Source: a virus. From it: a stretch of 62,222 nt of DNA. How positions within the stretch are numbered: the first letter of the stretch is position 1; the number at the start of each line of letters is the position of its first letter. Positions 18,296-29,300 of the stretch are shown piece by piece. Both the position numbers and the translations under genes were made by a program. The DNA lies in IMG/VR virus record IMGVR_UViG_3300009124_000012, positions 1 through 62,222 of that record; one strand, written 5' to 3'. The notes below the pieces were generated by a model. It was not told where the DNA came from. It did no database searches and saw only the letters and a list, made by a program, of their open reading frames with translations.

Positions 18296-21200
18296 TTACT
18301 TAGTTAGTTGAGTGATTACCGCAGTAATATTTACTACGCCATTTGCCGAAACATCACTAGTTAGAGTAGGAGTTAGAATAATATCTCCAGTAGCACCATC
18401 AATAGTAAACGCTGTTGTAAACAGATTATTGCCTGTCAGGATATTTCCATACTCTGTGTGGAAAATATCAGATCCTTTATGTGTAATAGTAAATTCAATG
18501 ATCTCTCTATCATCATTGGTAGTATTTTCAGCAGAAAGAACTACTTTAGCACCATAATTTGTAGCAGGAGAGTAAACAGAAATAGGTAAGAAGTCTGTAG
18601 TTCCTTTTACAAGTTGGATATCAGATGAAGTAATTGCTACATCTCTAAGAGCAAATTGATTTAGATCATTATTAAAGAGAGTAATAAAGTTTGGAGATCC
18701 TGTTCCAAAGTTATTATTATATAGAAGTTCTCCTTGATCGTTCATCTTCAGGAGAGTATCTGCATTCAAACCTGTAGAGATTGCAAACTCAAGACTATCA
18801 GCAGAAGTTGTTAGTTTTGTAGTAGTTCCATCGCTTGTCAGAACTACATTTGTGCCATCAATATTTAAAGTATTTACGTTTAGAGTAAGAGCAAGACTGG
18901 TGCTATCAACAGTATCAATGCCATTAAACAAGAAATTACTATCAGTAATTTGAATAGTGCTTAGTCCATTGTTTTGGAAATATAATGTATCTTCATCAGT
19001 ACCAGCAGCAGATTCTGCTTTGATTAGAGTATCTTGGTCTACGTCTTTAACGCCACCAAGACCTCCCCACTGGGTTCCATCGTAACCTTCAAACTGAGTA
19101 TCATCAGTGTTATATCTAATAGATCCTCTCTCGGGAATACCTCTTTCAAGGGTAGTTCCTGAAGGAATAACTAGTGTCGTTACAGAATCTACTTTTACTT
19201 TCTTTCCTGTAAATGGGGTGATTGTTAAATCATTTACAAGAGTGCTGATGTCTGCACCAAGAATACGAATTTCTTCTGAGATTGTTAGAGGAACATCACC
19301 AAATGGTCCAACCTTTACATCATTGATACCATCAAAGTTTAATGTATCTACAGCGAGACTATGCCAAGTGAAGTCTGCTGTACCGTTTGCTTGTGTTCCA
19401 CTTGTATGTGTAGGTGGCGCGGTAGGACCATCTGTAACTCCGCTAATAGCAACTTGATAGATGTTATTTCTGTATGCGATGTAATCACCAGCAGTTACAG
19501 GAACATTCTCAGACCATACAGTAAACGAAACAGCAGAAGTATTTGGAGATGAAATATTCTTCATCTGCCAGAATTGTAACTGGTTTTGTGTAAGTCTTAA
19601 GGTGTTTACATTGTTATTATAGAAGTACAATGTATTGTCATTGGCACCAGGAGATGCTTCTGCAAGAATATAAGTGTTGCCATCCTGGTCTCTAATTCCA
19701 CCTAGAGAACTCCAGGAAGTAGTAGATTCTACATAACCTTCATACTGACTAGTAGTCGTATTAAATCTGATAGTACCGTTTTCCGACTGGAGTACATTAG
19801 GTCTATCTAAGGTGCTACCCGCTGGGATGGTTAGACCGCTAACCATATTAAACTTAGCAATCGAAGATCCTTGAGGAGCAAAAAGAAGATCTGTGTTTGT
19901 TGCTGTACTAATTGTATTTCCTTGTAAGAATAAAGTAGAATCTACATTTAGTCTTGCAGTAGAACCATTGAGAAGAAGATCACTATCGTTAATAGTTACT
20001 GGAGACGATGTTGTTACTTCTCCAGATCCCAGTAAATTGAAATTGCCTACAGTAAGTTGTCTTGTATCGAGAATAATATCTGCTAGAGCACTAGTATTAA
20101 TCTGTAAATTATTATTACCATTAACTTGAACAGTTGCATCTTGGATATCAATCAAGTCTGCAGTCAACTGACTGGTGAATACGCCTGTAGTTGCTGATAC
20201 AGCACCAGTAGTTACAGAAGCATCAGCAGTGATTGCACCTGTATCTACTTCGATATTTACAGTTTCTGTTTTTGTTGTGGTATTAACTCTTAGTTCATAT
20301 CCAGTTCCAGACAAATCTTCTGAACCAGTAATATTGATTGTATAAGGATCTCCTAGGAAACCATTAATATTATCTGGAGATGGAATAGATCCCGATACCT
20401 CAGCAGAAAAATAAAGAGTAGTTGGCGTTGTGCTATCTGGTTGTAAAATTACTCTATCATTTGCATAATCATATGTAATATAGTCTGCTTCTAATTTTGC
20501 GGTAGCAGTATCACTGTCTTTGAATACAAAATTATATCCAGTGTTTGATGGGTGAGATATATTAAAATAATATCTTCTATTTGTATTGATATTAATACTT
20601 TCTAAGAAAACATCATTATCTTCATCATTGACAGTAATTGTTCCATACATCGCAGAAGGATGATTGGAACAAACATAATAATATGTTCCCGCATTAACTG
20701 AAGAAGTATCAAAAGTTACAGGACCACTAGTAGCACCATTGTTTTCTACAATTCCTACATTGTTTCCTTGATCATAAGTAGTCGTATCAAAAGCATCTGT
20801 TTGAATATAAAAAGGATGTGTGCCAGTGTTGACATTGAACACTAACTTATCACCTTTATCTACAACAATTGTTGGATCATTTTCCGATGAATGTGTAGTA
20901 GTGCTATCTGCACCTGTAATTACAAAGTTAGTGTTAGCACCATCTTCTCCAACAGATAAAGTATATGTTGGAAAGTTGCCATCGTTTAGATAATATTGTT
21001 TTGATTCTGTTAATGTATCAACAATAGGTTGTACAAGATTATCAACCGCAGATTCTAACGCAGTTGAAGGAGCAAAGGATACAGTTCCACCTTCATTGGA
21101 AACAACAACAGCAGAAATAGGAGTAACATTTTGTGTAGTCGCAACTGTTAGTTCTAAGTCTATAAAAGCAGTAACTTGTAGAGTAAATGGTGTTCCTGTT

Positions 21201-23203
21201 CCACCAGTAGAAGAAACTGGAAGAGTGATGACATCTCCAGTTGTATATCCACTTCCCTCAGATGTGAGTGTAATTAAAGCAGTACCATCTGCTGATACAT
21301 TGACACTAAAAGTTGCACCAGCACCTGTTCCACTACTAGTTCCAGTTACACCACTGTTAATAGATGGAGTTCTATTTGGATCTGCCGCACTAGTATCTAC
21401 AAAACCCTTTACAGGACCAACATTACTTCCGATATTTGGACCAACAAAAGTGATGGTGTCTGTAGCAATATAATCAATACCAGGATTGACAATCTGAATG
21501 TCATTTACCGATAATGCTCCTCCACCAGAAGCGGTGACAGTAACAACAAACTGATATCCACTTCCAGAAGTTGATGTTTGGGATACTGCGGTGTATGTTC
21601 CTGCAATGTGTGAAGTTCCTTGAGCACTAATTGTAAATGTTCCAACTCCACTATTTTCTGCTGGAGCATTAATATGTCTCTTAATTAGTGGTGTTACAAG
21701 ACTATATGTTGGTGAAGTTCCGATTGGAAAATAGTATGAAGATTGAACATTATCAAACTCTAATAAGAAATGATCAACCAAATATAATTGCCAGAAACTT
21801 CTTAGTGGCAATTTAGATTGAAGAACACCTAGAATATCATTTGGTTCATAACCATTTCCAACACTAGTAATATTAGTAGTTGTAATTACACCTTCACCAT
21901 CAATTGTTCCAGAGAATTGTGAGGTAATAGTTCCAGCAGAAATTGCTGTAACAACGTCATCGCTTGAAATACCAAGAACATCTCCAACTTGATATCCAGA
22001 ACCATAGCTATTAATATCAAGTGATGTTATTGAATTGTTAGATACTTCTGCAGTAAGGACCGCTCCAGAACCATAAGATCCTGCGGTGCCTGTTAAAATT
22101 TGACAATTAAATTCATCAACAATTGCCTGAGCAGCATCACGAACAATATTGACAACAGAAGTTGTTGGGAAAGTTGGTTTGATAACTAACTGAATAAATG
22201 CTCCAGGATCACCAAAATTACCAAATTTCTCAAATGCAATTATATCTGGATCTAAGTAAGTATTATTATCTACTTCAAAGTGGAATGGTTGCGAAGACAT
22301 TCCAACAACACCAATTGAAATTGTTAAATCGCTACCAGTTCCACCAACAGATGATGCGGGAACTGTAAGATCTTCTGCGTTTACATAATTAGCACCAGGA
22401 TTGTTGATGGTAAGAACAGAAACTGCACCAGTACCATCAATCGTAATATCAAAGGTTGCATTGGTTCCTGAACCACCAGTAGCAGCAACATTAGTATAAG
22501 TTCCTGCAGTTCTAGTAGCATCTGCTCCTGTAACTTCTGAAGACGAGTTTACAGGACCAGAGTTTTGACTGATGTCAAATGTATAAGTATTTCCTCTTGT
22601 TAAGTTTAAGTTTTGATTTACTCCATCAACTAGATACTCATATTCTGGTGGAGAGAAAGTAGCAGGGTTTGCTGGAACAGTTTCATTCAGTGAAACTACA
22701 AATGTTTGTGTCGCAGCGTTTACAAACCTTACAGCGAGAGAACCATTAGTATAACCAGCACCAGCAGTTGTTATATTTACATTAAACTCGGAAACAACAA
22801 TAGTTGCCACCGCACCATCACCAGATCCACCTGTTAATGGTACTTCTTGATATGTTCCTGGATAATAATCAACACCTCTTGCATTTACAGTAGTTCCTGT
22901 AATCTGAGACTTAAAGAGATTGATGTCTCTTAGAGAATTGATAGAAGTATTATCAATATCAAAAATTTTCTTGGCAGTATTAACAAACGTTAGTTTGTTG
23001 CCTGCTTTGTAAATACCTGTTCTAGATTCCGACGCGAATGCTAGAGATGGTGCTTCTTTTGTACCATCTGCTAATTTTAGATTTGAAAAGGAAGATGAAC
23101 CAGAACCACCAGTTAGTTCAAAGAGATCATTAGCAATCGTGTTGATAATCTGTCTTTGTCTTTCTAGTGTATCGGTTTTTGCTACGGACCTAAGAACTGC
23201 CAT
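18296..23203 (-). CDS. giant virion protein with cupredoxin domain (1635 residues)
   Basis: A 1635-residue fibre-like protein. Residues ~1-760 contain at least six GxGY or related beta repeats (GAGYTNG, GSGYQVGD, GNGYEPND, GSGYTTGD). Residues ~757-860 form a cupredoxin-like domain with all four type-1 copper ligands in order: His796 in THPFYI, Cys845 and His848 in YYYVCSNH, and Met852 in PSAMYG. The 49-residue His-to-Cys distance is near that of plastocyanin. A following segment (YYFNISHPSNTGYNFVF) looks like a degenerate copy lacking Cys. The C-terminal half has repeats with RGSIRYNTDDTQFEGYDG and FEGY, as in fibre shafts. Whether it binds copper in the virion is inferred. Confidence 0.75.
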   Translation of the reverse strand: MAVLRSVAKTDTLERQRQIINTIANDLFELTGGSGSSSFSNLKLADGTKEAPSLAFASESRTGIYKAGNKLTFVNTAKKIFDIDNTSINSLRDINLFKSQITGTTVNARGVDYYPGTYQEVPLTGGSGDGAVATIVVSEFNVNITTAGAGYTNGSLAVRFVNAATQTFVVSLNETVPANPATFSPPEYEYLVDGVNQNLNLTRGNTYTFDISQNSGPVNSSSEVTGADATRTAGTYTNVAATGGSGTNATFDITIDGTGAVSVLTINNPGANYVNAEDLTVPASSVGGTGSDLTISIGVVGMSSQPFHFEVDNNTYLDPDIIAFEKFGNFGDPGAFIQLVIKPTFPTTSVVNIVRDAAQAIVDEFNCQILTGTAGSYGSGAVLTAEVSNNSITSLDINSYGSGYQVGDVLGISSDDVVTAISAGTITSQFSGTIDGEGVITTTNITSVGNGYEPNDILGVLQSKLPLRSFWQLYLVDHFLLEFDNVQSSYYFPIGTSPTYSLVTPLIKRHINAPAENSGVGTFTISAQGTSHIAGTYTAVSQTSTSGSGYQFVVTVTASGGGALSVNDIQIVNPGIDYIATDTITFVGPNIGSNVGPVKGFVDTSAADPNRTPSINSGVTGTSSGTGAGATFSVNVSADGTALITLTSEGSGYTTGDVITLPVSSTGGTGTPFTLQVTAFIDLELTVATTQNVTPISAVVVSNEGGTVSFAPSTALESAVDNLVQPIVDTLTESKQYYLNDGNFPTYTLSVGEDGANTNFVITGADSTTTHSSENDPTIVVDKGDKLVFNVNTGTHPFYIQTDAFDTTTYDQGNNVGIVENNGATSGPVTFDTSSVNAGTYYYVCSNHPSAMYGTITVNDEDNDVFLESININTNRRYYFNISHPSNTGYNFVFKDSDTATAKLEADYITYDYANDRVILQPDSTTPTTLYFSAEVSGSIPSPDNINGFLGDPYTINITGSEDLSGTGYELRVNTTTKTETVNIEVDTGAITADASVTTGAVSATTGVFTSQLTADLIDIQDATVQVNGNNNLQINTSALADIILDTRQLTVGNFNLLGSGEVTTSSPVTINDSDLLLNGSTARLNVDSTLFLQGNTISTATNTDLLFAPQGSSIAKFNMVSGLTIPAGSTLDRPNVLQSENGTIRFNTTTSQYEGYVESTTSWSSLGGIRDQDGNTYILAEASPGANDNTLYFYNNNVNTLRLTQNQLQFWQMKNISSPNTSAVSFTVWSENVPVTAGDYIAYRNNIYQVAISGVTDGPTAPPTHTSGTQANGTADFTWHSLAVDTLNFDGINDVKVGPFGDVPLTISEEIRILGADISTLVNDLTITPFTGKKVKVDSVTTLVIPSGTTLERGIPERGSIRYNTDDTQFEGYDGTQWGGLGGVKDVDQDTLIKAESAAGTDEDTLYFQNNGLSTIQITDSNFLFNGIDTVDSTSLALTLNVNTLNIDGTNVVLTSDGTTTKLTTSADSLEFAISTGLNADTLLKMNDQGELLYNNNFGTGSPNFITLFNNDLNQFALRDVAITSSDIQLVKGTTDFLPISVYSPATNYGAKVVLSAENTTNDDREIIEFTITHKGSDIFHTEYGNILTGNNLFTTAFTIDGATGDIILTPTLTSDVSANGVVNITAVITQLTK
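20635..20950 (-). other. cupredoxin-like domain coding segment
   Basis: This part of the 1635-residue gene codes for a ~100-residue domain ending YYYVCSNHPSAMYGTITV. Cys, His and Met are arranged C-x2-H-x3-M, one residue shorter than plastocyanin (C-x2-H-x4-M), and the first His sits in THPFYI. Upstream VVDKGDKLVFNVNTG matches the second strand of cupredoxins. Confidence 0.75.
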
Positions 23204-23390
23204 TTCTTATAAACTCTTTGAGAAGTTGTTTAATTTCAGATATTTCTGCTTTCAAAGTATTTATGTCTTCTAAAGCAGCGTTAAAATTCTGTGATGCACT
23301 CCTTTTAGGAGCGTCCGCATTTACAATCGCACCAGTACGAGGGTCACGATAAAGATTATTGTGACCCTCAACTTTTAAATAATTTTTCAT
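23190..23390 (-). CDS. small coiled-coil protein conserved beside fibre genes
   Basis: A 66-residue protein. The first half reads KNYLKVEGHNNLYRDPRTGAI, a well-defined motif, and the second half is a helix with heptads (LEDINTLKAEISEIKQLLKEF). It overlaps the downstream giant gene by 14 nt and shares a base with the DUF4815 gene upstream, so it is coupled to both. Probably a virion assembly factor or fibre linker; function unknown. Confidence 0.7.
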   Translation of the reverse strand: MKNYLKVEGHNNLYRDPRTGAIVNADAPKRSASQNFNAALEDINTLKAEISEIKQLLKEFIRNGSS

Positions 23391-26300
23391 CAGTAAGAAG
23401 CTACAGCGCGGAGGTCTTGTAGTTTTGGAACATAAACAGGATCATCTGACTTCATAACAACTTTAATTGCAAAGGATGTAAACTCTGGTAGTTCAGAAAC
23501 ACTATAGACTAATTCTTGATAGTCCTGTTGCTTCTCAAATAATCCAGATGCGCTATTTGTTTCTGTTGCCAGAACATCAACATCTGGAGCACCAGTTTCA
23601 TTGAAGTAAGACCACTCAATGTTCTCGAAATCAACGTCAGAACCTGCTTCTTTAATCTTATAAAGAAGTCTTACATTTTCAACATCTTTCACATTGACTG
23701 TAGTTCTTACATCAATCGAAGTTCCTGGAGAATTGATAGAAACCTGCTTTGTAATATACTTTGCTAGAGCAGATGAATCTTTTGCGCCAAGATCAGAAAC
23801 ATAATCAACACCAGTAGTAAACTCCATTGAATTAACTCTAATATACTTCTCTTCGCCAGATGGAATATTAGTATAGAAAATGATATCACCAACTCTAAAG
23901 ATATCTGCTGTTTGATCAGCAACATTTGCTTGTCTAGTAAATGCACTTCCTAGAGTAATTCTAGAAGTATAATCATTGTTGATAGGATTCTTATCATTTT
24001 CAACTGTCAACTCTTTTGCAATTGGATCCCATTCAACAATCTTACCAGAAATCTTGTTATCATATTTCTGTGTAACATCGTTTGGATTGAATGCTACGAT
24101 TGTAGATCCAATATCAAAGGAAACGGATTTTGGAGTTAGACCTACAACTCTAACAGTGTCACCAGATAAGTTACCACCAGCAGCAGACTGAAGAGCAAAT
24201 TTCAGTTCTTCATTTTGAATGAGATTGCTTTCAGATGTAACTTGAATGACTGCTCTGCTATTTGCAGAATCGTATGCAAGAACTGTACCTGTTGTTCCAG
24301 AAGCAACTCCTTCTACACTTTGATTTGCATCAATATCTTGACTGTTTCCAGAAACTGTAACAGTAAACAGTGGATTGAACTTGAGAACTTGATTTCTCTT
24401 TGCATATCTACCTTCAACTCCAGTAGAGTTTTCAATTCTATTGGTAGCAGTCTTGACTGAAGATACGCGAAGGTCAATTAGTGGAGACAGATAATCAACA
24501 TCAGAAGATAGAGCAAACTTGTACTCTAGCGAGTTGTTAATATTATTAGAAATTTCATTAATTCTCGAAGCAACAACCTTCTGGTTCAAGAAGAAATGCT
24601 CCTCATTCAAGAAAGTCTTTTCATATTGTTCCTGAGAGTATGAAACATAGTTAGTAGTATTAGAATCTACAGGAACAATGTTTGTAGTCTTAACTGATGT
24701 GCTGATAGAAGTATTTGGAGATTGGATGTAACCAACCTGAGCAAATAACTTCTCATACTTTCTATTATAAGATGTTAGAGCACCAGATCCACCACCAACA
24801 GAATTGCTGCTAGCTCTATTTGGTCCTACGATAGTGTAACTATCAACACCATTGTTAGATACTGTATACAATCCAGCATTTAAATTAGCACCAGTAAATC
24901 CACCAACATTTTCTAAAGACTTATAGAATACAAACGATCCACCTTTCTGTTCAAAACCATGGTCTCTATGAGAAACTCTAATGATAGAATTGTTGTTCTT
25001 GAATAGAGTAGAGGTAGCATTAGTGTTCGCTAATGCATATGTCTCAATAGGATCTTCTGCAAGTGCTTCATAACCTAGATTTTCATTGACTGCAACAAAT
25101 GTTCCAGATCTGCTATTATCAAACTTAGCACGATATAGAGTAAACTTGATATCTTCTGAAACATCTTCTTCCCACTTTGCGGTATTCTGAGACTTATAAA
25201 CAGAACCTAGTAGTGGTTGTGTGGTTACAGAAGCACCAGTAGTTACATCAGATTCTGACAATCTTGATGCCCATACTGCATAATCGGAACTATCTGTTTC
25301 AATAACGAGAGTGTACTCAGCATCATTTTGTAGATATACTGGATGCTCAAACTCGAAGAACGTTGGGACTGTTGATTGTGTGACACCTGCTACATCTGTA
25401 GCAACACCCATTCTCACAGCATACGATGTAATCTCGATGAATGATTGAATGCTTGCTCCTGCAGCAGCAGTTCCTGTTCCTCTAATTGTGACAGATGGTG
25501 GTTCTGTATATCCATTTCCATCGATCTGAATTTCTGCATTATAAATCTTACCACCAGAAACATATGCAGTTCCTGTAGCGGTACTTGATCCAGGCAGTTG
25601 AGGACTTTCAATAGTAATTACTGCACTATCATATCCACCACCAAGATTTGTAACCTTCAAATCTGAAACTCTACCAGAGTTCTTAGCAATGGTGATTGCA
25701 TTTGCAGTTCCATTAGTAGCATTAAATGAAGTGAGGCTAGCAATGATAAGTTCTTCATTTGGTAGGAAAGAAATACCATTGTGGTTAGATAGAACCAAGG
25801 TATAAACCTGATCTGGTGATAGGTCTACAGTGGAACTAGAAGATGCTACGATTTCAGTATCGTTTTTGTCGAGAAGTTTCAACAAAGGACCGACTGCACC
25901 AGAACTCTTGCCAGTGATATTTTCACCGATAGAAATTGTTAAATCGGCATTAGCAGTTACTTTCAGATACGTGTTGGAGTTCTTGACAGATACAGAACCA
26001 GGAACAATAAACTTGCCTGGTTTGCCAACATCAGTATTTGTGATGTAAACTCTAACTGGAGTATTGGTATCTTTCTTGCTGAAGAATAGATCAACACCTG
26101 TAGCAAATACACCACCATCAAAGTTTTCAACTTCAAACGTTTGTGCAAGAGGATTTGGTTTTTCTACATTCTGTGTTGTATTATCTACAGTCTGTCTACC
26201 CTCATTCGCTTTGAACTGAGCAGGAAGAGTGGAAATAATAGATGATGGATTTTCAGGAAGAGCACCAGTTGCGTAGTATTTTACTTCTGCATAACTGTCA

Positions 26301-29300
26301 ACACTATCTTTAGAAGCATTATCAACACTGGTTGTAAATCTGATAGTTTTGATACCAGTTGTAAATCTAATCTCTTCGGAATTTTCATCATATAGCATGG
26401 TGTTTACATCACCAGTCCAAGAAGTTCCTGATTGTGGAGCATGACCAGCAGGAATTAGAATGATGCCACTTGCATTTCCATTTTCATCTGTAGTGATAGT
26501 TTTGCCGAAAGATGATGGAGAGTTACCAGCAATACCACTATACTTGATATCGGGGTTTACCCATCTTCCAATATCTCTACCTTCCATGTAAACATAGAAT
26601 TTAGTAGATGCTTTCAGTCTAGTTAGGTTATACTTGACTGGAATAGATCTTACAAAATACTGTACTGAAGAAACAATAGTATTTCCATTTACAGTGGATA
26701 CTGCAGCACCTTTAGCAGTCTCGTTGTTTAGAGGACTGATATTTGAACTGCTGTTTGTTAGAGCAGCAACTACTTTAGATTGTGCTGCAGCAGTTGCAGT
26801 TTCGGAAAGAGGAGCAATATTAAAGAACGATCTGTTAGATCCAATCCAATTTACAATGAAAGAATTATAATAACTGGAGATTGCTTCTTTAGCATCAGTC
26901 TTTGCTGTATAAATGTTATACAAGCTGGTGTTGCTATCTCTAACTAGAGGAACTTGTGTAGTGTCATACCACTGATCTACGGATGGTGATAGTTGTGCAT
27001 CACCAACATATTGAATGAGAACAAATGGATTTGGATTGATTGTCTTCGTCGCAAACGAATTACCTAGAAGCTTAGTATTTGTGTAAGGAAGAGTAACTAC
27101 TCCATTTGTATTTGCATAATGGTTAGCAATTCTCTCATCAGTTCTAGTATTCAGTTCTACAAGATCAAAACTATCTTCTTTCGTTGTAGGTCTTAGAACA
27201 GATTGTTGACTGTCAATAGCAGCCTGATAATCGTTCGATCCTAAGTTTCCATATAGATGACCCTCAAAGTTGTCTGCAATAAATCCACTCTTAAATCTGT
27301 CAAAACCAACACTGTCCTTGATTTGCATGTTTAGAGTTTGCTGCTCAAGGATGCTGAGCGTAGTGTAATACTCAAGGCGCTCGATACGCTTCTCAAGTTT
27401 ACCAATGTCACGCATAGTATAGCGACGATTATCTACACTGATTACACGAACATCCTTTTCGCTGTCTGTGTAGGAAGGAATGTGAATGTAGTAAAGTGCA
27501 ATTGCATCGTCAACTAATTCTGGTTTAGATGGATTTAGAGAAGAATTGCCTTCTTTGATAATGAAGTTTCCTTTTTTATCCAAGAAAACGCCATCAATTC
27601 TATCCATATACTGCGATTCACTAAACGAGAATGTATATGAAAGGTTGCTATCTGGTGCAGGTGTACTAGAAGTTACACCACCATCACCAATAAACTTCGC
27701 ATAATCTGTAGTATTCAATGTTGTTGCACCTTGGAAACCAGGAACAACTACATCATTGTCAACTTTTGGTCTGTAATCAATAACATCTTTTAGTGAAATG
27801 TTGCCATGAACGCTTGAGTTGAAATTAGGAACTTCGCCAGGTCCAACACCTGCTTCGTGGATATAACTATCAACCGTACAGAAATCTCCTTGAGAATGCT
27901 CGAAGTAATCAAATGCAATTACTAATTGTCCTGTTGGAGCAGACTTTCCTGGTTTTAGAATAATTCTAGAAACATCATAGAAAGTATCTCTTTGACCATC
28001 ATCAAATGTGAAGTTATTAGTTATATCAGTACCAGAGATTAATCTTCCATTTGTATCAACCTGAGGAGGATTTGTAGTAGATCCTTCGTAAATATATCTT
28101 AGTTTGAATACATCGGAGTAGGAGTAGCTCTCTACTTCTTCGGTGTCATAGTCTCTACCACGGAGAGGAATAATTCTATCTCCAGCAGAGATAACAGTAA
28201 TTCTTTTATTGCGAACAGCAGTCTTAAGTCTTGGTCTTGCTTTGGTTACTTCAATGGTTGCAGATAACTTTAATTTAGGGAAACCTGATGAAATAGAACC
28301 AAAGTAATCATTTGGAAGGGTGATAGAAACACTACCCGCAGTAAGACCGCTAGTAGTATCAGTAGATGTTTCGATATTTACGTAACTAGGATCAATATAA
28401 ACTACATCACCATTTTCAACTGTAGTAGAATTACCTTTGTCTAGTACAGTAATAATATAATTTTGCTCAGTATAATCAACAAATCTTTGTGTGCCGAAAG
28501 TTAGTTGAGCGATGAAGGTTAGTTGACCACCACTAGAGGAACCATCGATAACAAAGTCTCTACGAATGTGTGTTCTGATTTTTGAATCTGTCTCATTTTT
28601 AATTAGAGACTGAACTTGCTTACTTCCTGTTGGGAATACTAGAGAAGATTTGTCTGTATTTGAAACTACAGGACGTAATCTTACAACACTAACATTAGTT
28701 GCTGCAGCAGGAAGAGACCTGTCTAGATAAATTCTGGACTTGTTTGATCCAAATGGTGCAGTGGCATACTGAACGATACTTCTAACCACCTCACCATCAT
28801 CGTCCGTAAACTGCACGATATCGCCCTGTACGAGGAGTTTAGACACGTCACCATCAAATGTATTGCTGACTAGGTACTTCGTGTGTACAGCGCCAGAGAA
28901 CGTCCCCTGAGTGAGTGGTAGTGTCTCGGTATCAGTATTGCTGTCTAGTTGAACATCTGCTGTAAACTTATAAGAGTTTCCAGATCCAAATGTTGAGTAG
29001 AGAGACTTAATATTTTGTGCTGTATATGTAAATATAACGTTCCTGTTCATTACAGGAGTTACTTGAACAGTAGTGCCAGGAGTGGTGGATGAAGAAAGAG
29101 TTACCGAAGGGGGTTTGTTGTATACAGTTTGAACTGCATCTCTATCAACGATAGCAACTTTATATACATTTCCTCCATTTGTTGATGCCAAAATAGCATT
29201 AGTGTCAAACTCCACACCATCTAGAGAAACTGTGGGTGAAGTATAATTTGTTCCTCTATTAGTTACAATGAAGTGAGATACAGTATTTTCGTTAGCAATT

